A stretch of DNA of 64,000 nucleotides from Fibrobacter sp. (lineage in GTDB: Bacteria > Fibrobacterota > Fibrobacteria > Fibrobacterales > Fibrobacteraceae): positions 1 through 64,000 of the forward strand of contig JAKSIC010000007.1 of assembly GCA_024399015.1 (NCBI GenBank), in the 5' to 3' direction. Both the position numbers and the translations under genes were made by a program. Positions 15,948 through 30,900 of the stretch are shown in pieces (within the stretch, counting starts at the first letter, position 1; the number at the start of each line of letters is the position of its first letter). The notes beneath the pieces were generated by a model that saw nothing but the letters and a program-made list of their open reading frames with translations, was not told where the DNA came from and did no database searches.

Positions 15948-18287
15948 ATGGGTATGAAAAACGAAAATTTGAAAATTATCAAGCAGACCGTTGGCTTGCT
16001 GGCTTTTGCCGCAGTTCTTGCTTTACCTGGTATTAGTGACGCTGCAACCGTCAAGAATCCCGTGATTTGGTCCGACTCTCCGGACCCGTCTATTGTCCGC
16101 GTGGAAGACAATTACTACATGGTGACTACCACCATGCATTATGCACCGGGTATTCCTGTTTTCAAGAGTACCGATTTGGCCCAGTGGCGCACTGTTGGCT
16201 ATGTGTACGAAACCCTGACCAATAACGATAACATGAACCTTAATGGTGGCAAGGATGCTTACGGTAAGGGCTCCTGGGCATCTAGCATTCGTTATCGCGA
16301 AAGTGACGGTTACTACTACGTTTTGACTCCGTCTTATACAACCAACAAGACTCACCTTTACAAGACCAAGGATATTGAAGCTGGCCCTTGGAGTGAAATC
16401 CAGTTGCCTTTCTATCATGACCCTTCCTTGTTCTTTGATGACGATGGAACTGCATGGGTTTTCTATGGTTCTGGCGACCAGATCAGCTATGTTCAGCTGA
16501 ACAACGATGCTTCTGGCGTTAAGGCTGGTGGCCGCAGCGGTAAGGTTGGCGGCGTTAGCGTTAACAAGGTTACCGGTACCACCAATTACTATGTGCAGCA
16601 GGAAGGCTCTCACATGGAAAAGGTGAATGGCGAATATTACTTGTTCACCATTTCCTGGCCTGCGGGCGCCTGCCGTACTGAAATTGTTTACCGTTCCAAG
16701 AGCCTTTTGGATGGCTTCTCCGGACGAATTTTCCTCCAGAGCAATGGCGTTGCCCAGGGTGGTATCTTTGATACTCCTGATGGCAAGTGGTATGCTCTCC
16801 TGTTCCGCGATTCTGGTCCTGTCGGCCGTATTTCTCACTTGGTTCCCACCGTCTGGAAGGATGGCTGGCCGGAACCTGCTGGCGGCACCAGAAGCGCTCC
16901 CGCAACTTTGGATTTGCCCAACGATGTTGAACCGGGCTATGGCATGGTTACTTCCGATGACTTCGACGGTGACGAACTCCCGTTGGAATGGCAGTGGAAC
17001 CACAACCCGGATAACTCCAAGTGGAAACTCACCGATGGCAAGCTCCGTATTACCACTGGCCGCGTTGACAGCCGTATTACCAACGTAAAGAATATGCTGA
17101 CTCAGCGTACCTTTGGCCCTAAGTGTGTTGGCCGCACCTTGGTCGATGGCGCCAACATGAAGGATGGTGACGTTGCTGGTCTCGCTGCATGGCAGGACAA
17201 CAAGGGTATGGTTGCTCTCGCTAAGGAAAATGGTGGCTACAAGGTTGTAATGTACAGCGGCACCAAGGATGGTGAAAAGCGTGAAGCAACACAGAACCTT
17301 TCCGGTTCCAAGGTTTACCTCCGCGTTGACTTTGACATTCCTATCGACAAGGGTACTGCTTCTTTCTACTACAGCGAAGATGGCAGCACTTGGAACAAGA
17401 TTGGTACCAACGTTTCTTTGAGCTTCGACTTGCACATGTTCGTGGGTAACCGTTTCGGCCTCTTCAACTGGGCAACAAAAACTGCCGGTGGTTCCGTTGA
17501 CTTTGACTGGTTCAAGATTGGCGTGAACGAAAAGGACGAAATCTATCTGGACGACATTACTGCAGAACCGATTCCGCAGACTGCACACAATGCAACTCAG
17601 ACTCCGTGGGCAATTCCTGGCCAGATTGAAGCTGAAGACTTCGATGATCCGGGTAAGGGCAAGGGTGCTGCTTCCTACTCTGAAAGCGATGCCGACAACC
17701 ACGGTGATAGCAAGTATCGCGATGGCACTGGCGTTGACCTGTATGCAAAGGCAACCGGCGTGATCGTTGGCTATATCCAGAAGGGCGAATGGTTGGAATA
17801 CACCATCAACGTAGCAAAGGAAGGCGACTACACTATGTTTGCTGCAGTGGCTTCTGATGGCGGCTCTAGCTTCAGCCTTTCTATCGATGGCAAGGATATT
17901 ACCGAAGAAATCGCTGTTCCTGCTGCAAAGAAGGAAGAAGGTGCAGAACAGAACTTTGATGACTATAGCAAGGTGAAAGCTAATGTGGTTCTGCCTGCTG
18001 GCGTACACGTGCTCCGCTTCACTGCAACTGCAGACTGGTTCGACGTGGACTACATCAACTTTGCTGAAGGCAAGGATGCCAAGGATCCGGCTCCGATTTT
18101 GCCTCCGGCGGAAGATCCTGAAGCAATTGGCCAGAGCGTGAAGGGCTTGGTTGATGTGGAAGCTTCTGCAAAGTACTTCGACCTTCGCGGAAACCGCGTG
18201 AACAAGGCTTCTGCTATGAAGGCCGGCGTTTACCTGGTGAAAACCTCCAAGGGTGCTTTCCTGGAACGCGTCGAAAAGAGCCGTTAA
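15948..18287 (+). CDS. Secreted GH43 beta-xylosidase-like enzyme with beta-sandwich and CBM6
   Basis: 779 aa. Signal peptide to about residue 32. GH43 propeller about 35-320 with Asp46 (SPDPS), Asp158 (FYHDPS) and Glu219 (QQEGSHM). Residues about 330-525 form a concanavalin-like sandwich typical of GH43 xylosidases (DDFDGDELPLEWQWNHNP; SVDFDWFKIG), then CBM6 (about 545-700) and the C-terminal domain. Likely releases xylose or arabinose from xylo-oligosaccharides or xylan ends. ATG 15948 and ATG 15954 are both possible starts; neither has a strong RBS. Confidence 0.9.
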   Translation: MGMKNENLKIIKQTVGLLAFAAVLALPGISDAATVKNPVIWSDSPDPSIVRVEDNYYMVTTTMHYAPGIPVFKSTDLAQWRTVGYVYETLTNNDNMNLNGGKDAYGKGSWASSIRYRESDGYYYVLTPSYTTNKTHLYKTKDIEAGPWSEIQLPFYHDPSLFFDDDGTAWVFYGSGDQISYVQLNNDASGVKAGGRSGKVGGVSVNKVTGTTNYYVQQEGSHMEKVNGEYYLFTISWPAGACRTEIVYRSKSLLDGFSGRIFLQSNGVAQGGIFDTPDGKWYALLFRDSGPVGRISHLVPTVWKDGWPEPAGGTRSAPATLDLPNDVEPGYGMVTSDDFDGDELPLEWQWNHNPDNSKWKLTDGKLRITTGRVDSRITNVKNMLTQRTFGPKCVGRTLVDGANMKDGDVAGLAAWQDNKGMVALAKENGGYKVVMYSGTKDGEKREATQNLSGSKVYLRVDFDIPIDKGTASFYYSEDGSTWNKIGTNVSLSFDLHMFVGNRFGLFNWATKTAGGSVDFDWFKIGVNEKDEIYLDDITAEPIPQTAHNATQTPWAIPGQIEAEDFDDPGKGKGAASYSESDADNHGDSKYRDGTGVDLYAKATGVIVGYIQKGEWLEYTINVAKEGDYTMFAAVASDGGSSFSLSIDGKDITEEIAVPAAKKEEGAEQNFDDYSKVKANVVLPAGVHVLRFTATADWFDVDYINFAEGKDAKDPAPILPPAEDPEAIGQSVKGLVDVEASAKYFDLRGNRVNKASAMKAGVYLVKTSKGAFLERVEKSR

Positions 18288-18344
18288 TTCTAGCGCCCGT
18301 GCCTTTTAAATGATGGCGCAATAAAAAATTTCATACCTCCAATT

Positions 18345-18381
18345 CGCCTCGCTGCATAACACCTGCAGCGGGGCTTTTTTT
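18345..18381 (+). terminator. Rho-independent terminator
   Basis: GCCTCGCTGCA / TGCAGCGGGGC and T7. Confidence 0.9.
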
Positions 18382-18413
18382 GATGAATTTTGCAAGAAAA
18401 TGCAGGTTCCTTA

Positions 18414-18479
18414 TGGATAACTTGTCCACGGGATTTTCTTTTGGGGTAGGGCATTTACCCCCGTTTTAAAATAATTTTT
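18414..18479 (+). promoter_or_regulatory. Regulon operator and promoter of the second GH43/CBM6x2 gene
   Basis: TGGATAACTTGTCCA (18414-18428, identical to the copy at 5021), then TAATTTTT at 18472, spacing 44. A GGGGTA/TACCCC hairpin (18443-18461) lies between them. Confidence 0.86.
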
Positions 18480-18509
18480 GAAAAAACGATGGGATAAATG
18501 GGAGATTCC

Positions 18510-20642
18510 ATGAAAAAAAGTTTCAAATCTGTAAAGTTGGCTGCCTCTGTCTGTGGCCTCGCAATGTTTGTCCTTGCTTCTAACGCCATGGCCGATAATC
18601 CGTTTATTCAGACTTATTATTCTCCGGACCCGGCTCCGGTTGTATTTGGCGATACGCTTTGCTCTTATTCCGGTAACGACGAAGGCGGTTCCTTCTTTAC
18701 CATGCACGGCTGGCGCGTTTCTTGCACCACCGATATGGTGAACTGGACCGATATGAACACCTTGATTCTTGAAGCTAGCGATTTCAACGGTAGTGCCAAG
18801 AAGAATGGAGACTGGGCTGCCCAGGTAATTCGTCGCAATGATACTTATTACTACTACGTGACCGTGGAATCTACCCGCGGTGGCCGTGCTATTAACGTGG
18901 CCACTTCCAAGAAGAAGGAAGGTCCCTTCAAGGACGCCTTGAATGGCAAGCATTTGGCTGGCCCTAACTGGGACTACATCGATCCTACCGTATGGATTGA
19001 TGATGATGGCCAGGCCTACCTCTACTGGGGTAACCCAAAGCTTTACTATTGTCCTCTCAAGGAAAATATGATTGAGTGCGATGGTAAGGAAAGAGTCACC
19101 GATATGTCTTCCTTTAACGGTAAGTATACCGAAGGTCCGTGGATTCATAAGCGTGGCAAGAAGTATTACATGATTTATGCTGCTGGCGGCATTCCGGAAT
19201 CCATTGACTATTCCTGGAGCGATTCTCCTACGGGCCCCTGGGAATATAAGGGTGTCATTATGCCCAGTGCAGAACCGGGTGCAGCCTTTACTGTTCATTC
19301 CGGCATTGTGGATTTCAAGGGCCGCAGCTTCTTCTTCTATCATAACCAGCGCCGTGTTGCCGGTGCTGGCGGCTATTCCCGCACTTCAGCCGTTGAAGAA
19401 TTCAAGTGGAATCCCGATGGTACTATTCCCACCATCCGTATGACTGATGACGGTGTTACCACCCCGATCAAGAACTTGGATCCTTACGAACGTGTGGAAG
19501 CCGAAACCAAGGCATGGGTGGGCAACATCACTTTGGATAAGAGCCAGAAGGATGACAAGGGCGCTGCTTACACGATCATCAAGAATGTGGCAGCCGAAAA
19601 TGGTTGTGTTTACCTGACCAACATGAATGAAGGCTTCTACACCAAAGTTCGTTCTGTAGATATGAGCGATGGTGCTGACAAGATTAACGTCGTTACCCGT
19701 GGTAAGGGCGGTAAGATGGAACTCCATCTGGGTAGCGAAAAGGGAACTCTCCTGGCTACCATGGATATTCCGGCGAGCACTGCTTGGGAGGAACATTCCT
19801 TTGACGTGACTGGTGCTGAAGACGTGGGCGATCTTTACTTCGTCGTGAAGCAGGGCGGTTTCGATTTCGACTACTGGTATTTTGAAAGTGAAAAGACAGC
19901 TGTTCCCCAGGAACCGTATAAGGGCGTTCCGTTTGCAGTTCCTGGCTTAATTCAGGCAGAAGAATTCGACAAGCCGGGCATTGGCCGTGGTAACAAGTCC
20001 TTCCAGGACAATGATGCTGAAAATCATGGTGATAGCGATATGCGCGCCGATGACGCTCCGTCTGTTGACCTTTACAAGAAGTCCGATGACCGCGTTGTCG
20101 TAGGCTACATTCAGGAAGGTGAATGGCTGGAATACACGGTGGATGTTGCAGAAGCTGGCGATTATACCATGTTTGCTGCAGTCGCCTCCGATGGTGGCTC
20201 CAACTTCAGCGTGTCTATTGACGGTGAAGTTGCTGTCGAAAAATTTGATGTTCCTGCCGCCAAGAAGGAAAATGAAACCGCACAGAATTTTGATGACTAT
20301 GCCAAAGTTGGTGCAAATGTGAAGTTCTCCGCTGGCAAGCATATTGTGCGCATCACTGCTACTTCCGATTGGTTTGATATAGACTACTTCAACTTTGTGA
20401 AGGGAAGGGATGCCGACGATGACAAGCCTTTGTCCGGTGAAACGGAAGCATTGCGCGGATCAGTAAAATTTGTTGTTTCTTCACAGACGTTCGACGTGTT
20501 CAACATGCTGGGCAAGAAGCTGGGAACCCTTCAGCTGAATGGCGAATCTGCCAAGGATGCTCTCTCTCAGGCTGGCTTCGGCAAGGGCGTCTACATGCTC
20601 CGCAGTGGCAACAAGAGCATGATGGTCAACACCTTCAAGTAA
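18510..20642 (+). CDS. Secreted GH43 arabinoxylan hydrolase with two CBM6 modules
   Basis: 710 aa from ATG 18510, which is preferred over ATG 18498 because GGGAG lies 5 bp before it. Signal peptide ends at AMA, residue 28. GH43 triad Asp40 (SPDPAP), Asp158 (DYIDPT) and Glu208 (TEGPW), domain about 30-330. First CBM6 about 335-465 (YERVEAE; DLYFVVKQGGFDFDYWYF), second 475-625 (IQAEEFD; GEWLEYTVDV; DWFDIDYFNF), then the shared C-terminal domain. The layout matches arabinoxylan arabinofuranohydrolases. Its second CBM6 is very close to that of the 5132 gene. Confidence 0.9.
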   Translation: MKKSFKSVKLAASVCGLAMFVLASNAMADNPFIQTYYSPDPAPVVFGDTLCSYSGNDEGGSFFTMHGWRVSCTTDMVNWTDMNTLILEASDFNGSAKKNGDWAAQVIRRNDTYYYYVTVESTRGGRAINVATSKKKEGPFKDALNGKHLAGPNWDYIDPTVWIDDDGQAYLYWGNPKLYYCPLKENMIECDGKERVTDMSSFNGKYTEGPWIHKRGKKYYMIYAAGGIPESIDYSWSDSPTGPWEYKGVIMPSAEPGAAFTVHSGIVDFKGRSFFFYHNQRRVAGAGGYSRTSAVEEFKWNPDGTIPTIRMTDDGVTTPIKNLDPYERVEAETKAWVGNITLDKSQKDDKGAAYTIIKNVAAENGCVYLTNMNEGFYTKVRSVDMSDGADKINVVTRGKGGKMELHLGSEKGTLLATMDIPASTAWEEHSFDVTGAEDVGDLYFVVKQGGFDFDYWYFESEKTAVPQEPYKGVPFAVPGLIQAEEFDKPGIGRGNKSFQDNDAENHGDSDMRADDAPSVDLYKKSDDRVVVGYIQEGEWLEYTVDVAEAGDYTMFAAVASDGGSNFSVSIDGEVAVEKFDVPAAKKENETAQNFDDYAKVGANVKFSAGKHIVRITATSDWFDIDYFNFVKGRDADDDKPLSGETEALRGSVKFVVSSQTFDVFNMLGKKLGTLQLNGESAKDALSQAGFGKGVYMLRSGNKSMMVNTFK

Positions 20643-20706
20643 CAATATGGCATGAGTCGCTTTGATGGCGGTTTGTTAACTGCAAAAAGCAACACACTCC
20701 TTATGG

Positions 20707-20737
20707 GACCCTCGTTTTTACGAGGGTTCTTTTTTTG
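20707..20737 (+). terminator. Rho-independent terminator
   Basis: GACCCTCG / CGAGGGTTC with T7. Confidence 0.92.
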
Positions 20738-20784
20738 CAGGTGATATGGTGGCAAAATATACCGGGAAATTGGCTGCGTCGCCG

Positions 20785-20850
20785 TTGACAATCCGTCCAT
20801 AGGAATGTACTGGCGAGGGTGTTTTTTGATTTGTTCTGGAAATATTTTTG
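20785..20850 (+). promoter_or_regulatory. Regulon operator and promoter of the beta-helix gene
   Basis: TTGACAATCCGTCCA (20785-20799), then TATTTTTG at 20843, spacing 44. Confidence 0.85.
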
Positions 20851-20878
20851 TATTGGGTGTAGAAAAAAAGGATGATCT

Positions 20879-23488
20879 ATGAATAAGAAGTTCATTTTTG
20901 GTTTGATGGCGCTTTTGGGATGTGCTTCGACTTCCCTTGCAGCTACTGAATTTTTCGTTTCACCGTCGGGTAACGACGCTGCCGAAGGTACCAAGGCTGC
21001 ACCTTTCAAGACCATTGAAAAGGCCCAGAAGGCTGTTCGTGCTATTAACGGCACCATGACCGATGATATTACGGTCTACCTCCGCGAAGGAACCTACGCT
21101 CTCGCAAATACAATTAAGTTTACCGAAGCCGATGGCGGTAAGAATGGCCACTATGTGCGTTATAAGGCTTTTGGTGATGAACACCCGCTGATTACTGGCG
21201 GTATGCCTATTACGGGCTGGACTCTTCACGACGAAAAGAATAACATCTGGAAAGCTGAGGGTGTTGAAGGTCGTTTCCGTCAGCTTTACGTGAATAATCG
21301 TAAGGCAGTTCGCGCTTGTTTCCCCAATGTGATTGCTGCAAGCGACAAGGGCCTTGGCGGTTTTGACCATGACTTTGTGCGCCTTACCAAGGTGGACTCT
21401 ACCGGCCGCGCTTTTGATGTTTCTGCAGATTACATCAAGAATATCAAGAACATCGAGGATGTTGAAATCCACTTGATGATCGCCTGGTCCGAAAACATTT
21501 TGCGCCTTGAAAAGGCCCAGGTGAACGGCGGTACCGCAAAGCTTATTCCTAAGGATCCTGAACGTACCAAGTTGTTCCATCGCGCATACCCCATGCTGGG
21601 TACCGCCTTCATGAGCAATCCGCCCAAGCAGCAGGCTTTCTATCTGGAAAATTCCTACGACCTCATTGATGCGGAAGGGGAATGGTACCTGGACGAAAAG
21701 ACCCACACTTTGTATTACAAGCCCCGTTCTGGTGAAAGCATGGCTTCCGCAAATGTGGTTGCTCCCCGCATCAATACTTTGTTCAGTGTCTTGGGTAAGG
21801 ATACCAAGACCAAGGTGGGCTACATGGCTTTCGAAGGCTTGACCTTTGCCCACTCCAACTATACCCGTCCCAGCGAAGAAGGCTTTTTGGATTTGCAGGC
21901 AGCCAACTTCAATGTGGATGTCTTGCCGGATCCGGGTCGCGGAAACTGGGAAAAGCTGAACAGTAACAAGTATTTGCTGTGGCGCCCCGATGCCGCCTTC
22001 CGTGTAGAAAATGCCCATCACTTTTTGGTGCAGGGTTGCGTCTTCTCCCAGATTGCGGCTACTGGCCTTGATTTTGTTAGCGGAACAAACGACGACTTGA
22101 TTCAGGGCAACGCCTTCTTTGAAGTGGGTGCCGCAGGCATTATGCTGGGCAAGTTTGCTCCCGACTCCCTCAGCGAAATTCATGAAGGTTACAACCCCTC
22201 TGACAAGGACGAAATCAGTACCCGCGATACCATCAAGAACAATCTGGTGACAAACGTGACCAACGAACATCAGGGTGCCGTAGGTATTGGCGCTGGCTAC
22301 CCCCGTTACGTTGTCATTGAACATAACGAAGTTTCCTACACCTACTACTCTGGAATTTCTGTTGGCTTTGGCTGGACCAAGAAAGAAACTGCCATGACCA
22401 ACAATCACATCAACTGGAACAACATCCATCACATTGCCCGCTTGCTGTGCGACTCCGGTCCGATCTACACCTTGTCCAACCAGGGCACCGGCAGCGAAAT
22501 CCAGCACAACTACATTCACGACAATGGAACTTCCAAGTGGGCGGACTACTGGAATGTGCCCATCTATTTGGACGAAGGCTCCAGCGGCTTTACTGTGAAG
22601 GAAAACGTGTTCAAGAATTCTCCCGCAGGTGTGGGCCAGAACCAGGCTGGACAAAATACTCTTCAGCAGACCAACGACTACTACAGCGCCGACGTTGTGA
22701 ATAATGCAGGCATCGAAAAGTCTTTCCAGTACATTCGCGAAATCAAGGAAATTCCTATGGCTGATTTTACCGGCGCCATGACTCAGGAACCCTTCAAGTC
22801 TGTAATGACTTTGCCGGGCAAGATTGAGCTGGAAGATTATGATAACGGTGGCAGTGGCGTTGCTTACTCTGATAACGATCTTGAAAATCAGGGCAACGTC
22901 TATCGCGAAGATGGTGTTGATATTGTCGGCCTTGAATGTGCCGATACCTTGAATACCGTTGATTGCAAGGGCTACGCCATCGGTTATACCAATCCGGGCG
23001 AATGGATGGAGTATTCCGTGAACGCAGTCATTGATGCTGAGTTCCTTTTCAAGGCCCGCGTTGCAAGTGGTCTTGATGTGGCAAGTTTCCAGTTGTTCAT
23101 TGATGGCGCTGCTGTAACGGACACCATCAAGATTCCTCAGGGTGAAGATTGGAACACCTATACGGAAGTTGATGGTAAGACAGAGAAGATTGAAAAGGGC
23201 GAACACGTTCTTCGTGTAAAGATTACCGGCTCCTATGGCAACCTGGACTGGATCCAGTTCGCTTTGACCGAGGAAGAACTAGCAATCAAGTCTTCTTATC
23301 ATGTGAACTTCCTGGACGGCGCTCAGCAGTATCGAGTTTACAATATGAATGGAACTCTTCTTGGAAGTGTTTACGCGGATTCTCGTGAAGTGATGTCCAA
23401 GACCCGTCAGTTCGTAAAGCAGAGCGGTATGTACGTTGTGAAGGCTGCTCGCGGTAATCAAATGTTCCGCGTCAACGTGATGAAATAG
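20879..23488 (+). CDS. Secreted right-handed beta-helix hydrolase (GH120/GH141-like) with CBM6
   Basis: 869 aa. Signal peptide to about residue 21. Begins with the beta-helix entry motif FFVSPSGNDAAEGTKAAPFK and continues as a parallel beta-helix rich in HN and NN turns to about residue 630 (GEWYLDEKTHTLYYKP; YSGISVGFGW; CDSGPIYTLS). This resembles the beta-helix xylosidase/xylanase families GH120 and GH141, and I cannot choose between them. CBM6 about 640-790 and shared C-terminal domain to 869. The setting implies action on xylan or a side chain. Confidence 0.75.
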   Translation: MNKKFIFGLMALLGCASTSLAATEFFVSPSGNDAAEGTKAAPFKTIEKAQKAVRAINGTMTDDITVYLREGTYALANTIKFTEADGGKNGHYVRYKAFGDEHPLITGGMPITGWTLHDEKNNIWKAEGVEGRFRQLYVNNRKAVRACFPNVIAASDKGLGGFDHDFVRLTKVDSTGRAFDVSADYIKNIKNIEDVEIHLMIAWSENILRLEKAQVNGGTAKLIPKDPERTKLFHRAYPMLGTAFMSNPPKQQAFYLENSYDLIDAEGEWYLDEKTHTLYYKPRSGESMASANVVAPRINTLFSVLGKDTKTKVGYMAFEGLTFAHSNYTRPSEEGFLDLQAANFNVDVLPDPGRGNWEKLNSNKYLLWRPDAAFRVENAHHFLVQGCVFSQIAATGLDFVSGTNDDLIQGNAFFEVGAAGIMLGKFAPDSLSEIHEGYNPSDKDEISTRDTIKNNLVTNVTNEHQGAVGIGAGYPRYVVIEHNEVSYTYYSGISVGFGWTKKETAMTNNHINWNNIHHIARLLCDSGPIYTLSNQGTGSEIQHNYIHDNGTSKWADYWNVPIYLDEGSSGFTVKENVFKNSPAGVGQNQAGQNTLQQTNDYYSADVVNNAGIEKSFQYIREIKEIPMADFTGAMTQEPFKSVMTLPGKIELEDYDNGGSGVAYSDNDLENQGNVYREDGVDIVGLECADTLNTVDCKGYAIGYTNPGEWMEYSVNAVIDAEFLFKARVASGLDVASFQLFIDGAAVTDTIKIPQGEDWNTYTEVDGKTEKIEKGEHVLRVKITGSYGNLDWIQFALTEEELAIKSSYHVNFLDGAQQYRVYNMNGTLLGSVYADSREVMSKTRQFVKQSGMYVVKAARGNQMFRVNVMK

Positions 23489-23547
23489 TTTTTAAAGGGC
23501 GGATTTCCTGCCAAAAATGAGGAATTTTCGCCCTATATTCCTTGCCA

Positions 23548-23613
23548 TTGACAAGTTATCCATGAGAATAGTTGAAAAGACAAAACTTTTGGTTTAAACT
23601 TTTGGTAACTTTG
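23548..23613 (+). promoter_or_regulatory. Regulon operator and promoter without a gene
   Basis: TTGACAAGTTATCCA (23548-23562) then TAACTTTG at 23606, spacing exactly 44. Downstream is an RBS-like AAGGA (23627) but no open frame, and a terminator at 23659-23695. The predicted transcript would be about 75 nt. Confidence 0.65.
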
Positions 23614-23658
23614 TCATGTAAACGTTAAGGAATAAAAGTTTCCTACATCACACCCGAA

Positions 23659-23695
23659 GGCACCCTGGGCAATCCCGCCCGGGGTGTCTTTTTTT
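23659..23695 (+). terminator. Rho-independent terminator
   Basis: GGCACCCTGGGC / CCCGGGGTGTC region followed by T7. It ends the short transcript from the promoter at 23606. Confidence 0.85.
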
Positions 23696-23758
23696 ATCAA
23701 ATCGGTCATTGCCGTCGCGCTAGTTCGTCACTCGATCTATCTCGCCGTAGGTCTACCT

Positions 23759-27747
<3,989 letters not shown>

Positions 27748-27803
27748 TTGCTAAAAACTTACTCCTTTTCATAATTGCCTTTTTCTATAGAATTATGAAA
27801 GAA

Positions 27804-27834
27804 AAAGTCATCGGTTCGCCGGTGACTTTTTTTT
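27804..27834 (+). terminator. Rho-independent terminator
   Basis: AAAGTCATCGG-TTCG-CCGGTGACTTT and T8. Confidence 0.93.
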
Positions 27835-27857
27835 GAGCCAATTTTGAAGTTTCACCT

Positions 27858-27923
27858 TTGACAAACTGTCCACGAGATTTTTTTTGCTTCTGTTGGAATC
27901 GTGCTTCTAAAGGGGTATCTTTA
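27858..27923 (+). promoter_or_regulatory. Regulon operator and promoter of the GH95 gene
   Basis: TTGACAAACTGTCCA (27858-27872), then TATCTTTA at 27916 preceded by GGGG, spacing 44. Confidence 0.86.
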
Positions 27924-27961
27924 AGATTGTGAAAATGTGCATGTAGGGTAAAGAGGTCTTT

Positions 27962-30900
27962 ATGTTTTCTAGAAATTTGCTGTTCGGTTTGGGTCTGGGT
28001 TTTGCGACTCTCACCATTCCTGGTTTTGTTGCTCCCGTGGTGGCGGCACCTACAACATCCCATGTACTTTGGTACAATAGTGATGCCGGCACCACGTTTA
28101 CCAACGCATTGCCTATCGGTAACGGCTATATGGGCGGCATGGTCTATGGCGGCGTCAGCAAGGACGTCATCAACCTGAACGAAGGTACTGTCTGGAACAG
28201 CGGCCCCGGCAGCAACAACAAGAGCGGTTCTGCAAGCAAGCTGGGCCAGATTCGTAATGCCCTGTTCTCTGGGGACTACAAGACTGCCGAAGATATGACT
28301 GGCAGCTTCTCCACCTACGATATTGCAAAGTTCCAGCCTGTAGGCGACTTGGTTCTGGATTTTGGTCACACGGGTACAGATTACCGCCGTGAACTGGATT
28401 TGGAAACCGCCATCGCCAAGACCACTTATACCTCTGGTGGCGTCAAGTATACCCGCGAATATTTTGCAAACTATCCTGATAACGTCATCGTCATTCGCAT
28501 TTCTGCAGACGCAAGCGGTAAGGTAAACTTTAGCGCTTCCCTCACTACGCCTCACACGAATAAAAGCATCAAGAATGTGGGTTCCGATGGTTTGACCCTA
28601 GATGCCACCATCAATTCCATCAAGTTCCAGACCCGCTTTGTGGTAAAGGCCGATGGCGGTAAGGTCTCCGCAGGCAATGGTTCCGTCAAGGTTGAAGGCG
28701 CAAATTCCGCCTACATCATTTTGAATACAGGTACAAACTTTGTCTCCTTCAATAACGTTTCCGCAAACGCCGGTGAACGCGCCGCTGCCGCCATCGATGC
28801 CGCCAGCAAGAAGACTTATGACCAGCTGAAATCCGCCCACCTGAAGGACTATCAGGAACTGTACAATCGCGTGCGCCTGAACCTGGGTACGCCAGCGTCC
28901 AACGCCGGCGATATTACCTCCAGCCGCGTCAAGGCATTTAACACTACCGACGACCCCTCCTTCGTGGAACTGTACTACCAGTTTGGTCGCTACCTCATGA
29001 TTTCCAGCTCCCGTAAGGGTGGCCAGCCCGCCAATCTTCAGGGTATCTGGAATAACGAAATGAATCCTTCCTGGGGTTCCAAGTACACCACCAACATCAA
29101 TCTTGAAATGAACTACTGGATGGTGGAATCCGCCAACCTCCAGGAATGCGGTGTGCCGCTGTTTGACAAGATCAAGTCTCTTGTTTCTCAAGGTTCTAAG
29201 AGTGCCAAGGAAATCTGGGGAACGGATCGCGGCTGGGTCGTCCATCATAACACCGACCTTTGGAACCGTACGGGCCCTGTGGACGGCTCCTGGGGCGTAT
29301 GGCCCTCTGGTGCAGGCTGGCTCAGCACTCACCTGTGGGAACATTACCTCTTTACCGGCGATAAGCAGTTCTTGAAGGATGCCTACTCCACCATGAAGGG
29401 CGCCGCTGAATTCTACCTCACCACCATGGTGGAGGAACCGGTCTCTGGTCACAAGTATTTGGTCACTGCACCTAGCGATTCTCCGGAAAATACCCACGGT
29501 GGCTACAACGTCTGCTTTGGCCCTACCATGGACATTCAGATTGCCCGCGACGCCTTCAACAACGCAATTGAGGCTTCCAAGATCCTGGGCGTAGATGCAG
29601 ACCTCCGTGCGGATTTTGAAGCTGCAGTGAAGAAGCTTCCGCCTAATCAGATTGGTAAGTACGGTCAGCTCATGGAATGGTTCCAGGACTGGGATGATCC
29701 CCGTAGCGATCACCGCCATGTTTCTCACCTTTACGGCCTTTTCCCCAGCGCCCAGATTTCTGTGGATGGAACTGCCAAGGAAGCCGAGGCCGCCAAGACC
29801 ACATTGACCCAGCGTGGCGACAATGCGACCGGCTGGTCTCTGGCCTGGAAGATTAACCTGTGGGCTCGTCTCCAGGATGGCGATCATGCCTATAAGCTGG
29901 TTCGTAACCTCCTTACTCCGGACCGTACCTACAATAACCTTTTTGACGCCCATCCGCCTTTCCAGATTGATGGTAACTTCGGTGCTGTTTCCGGCATTAA
30001 CGAAATGTTTATCCAGAGTCAGGGCGGCAAGATTCGCGTTTTGCCGGCACTTCCTTCCAAGTGGGGGAGCGGTAGCATCGCAGGTCTCAAGGCCCGTGGC
30101 GGTGTTACTGTGGATTCCATGGCTTGGAGCAATGGCAAACTGACCTATCTGGGTTTGAGCGCCACTAACAAGGATAACCTGAATATTGAATACAATGGCA
30201 ACTTGGTCAGTACCACCACTATGGCTGGCGGCAAGTACGAATTTGATGGTAACTTGAAATTGACCAATGAACCTTTCGAGGCCGTAAGGCTTCCTGCAAA
30301 AATTGAAGCGGAAGATTACGTGGCCATGGATGGCGTGGTCATTGAACCGGACGAATCAGGCGAACCTAACATCGGCTGGATTGAAGACGGCGACTGGTCT
30401 GAATATTTCGTGAATGCGCCCTCGGCAGGCAAGTACACTGTAAAGGCTCGCATTGCCTCTGGTTCTGAAAACAAGAACACCATTACCATTTCCGATGCTT
30501 CCGGCAAGTCCCTTGGAATCATTACGGTTGATCCCGAAAAGACCAACGGATGGAACGATTGGTATGAGGAATCTACTGAAATTGAGCTTCCTGCAGGTGA
30601 ACAGACCATTCGTTTTACCTATAACGGCTCAGGTTTCCTGATGAATGTGGATAACTTCTTCATTGAAGAGGCTGGCGCTGCTGCGGTTGCTATGACGGCT
30701 GCCAAAATAAACTCTCTTGAGGTATCTCGTGTGCCTATGGCCCGGGCAAGCATTGCCCTGATGGTCAGGGTTCCTGCTGGCGAAAGCTATACGGTTCGCC
30801 TTTTGGATACCGATGGCCGCCAGGTGGGCATATCTCGAGGTTTCGGTTCCATTGGTTCCAATTTGGTGGAATTTGGCGCCGCTGGCGATCTCCCGCAGGG

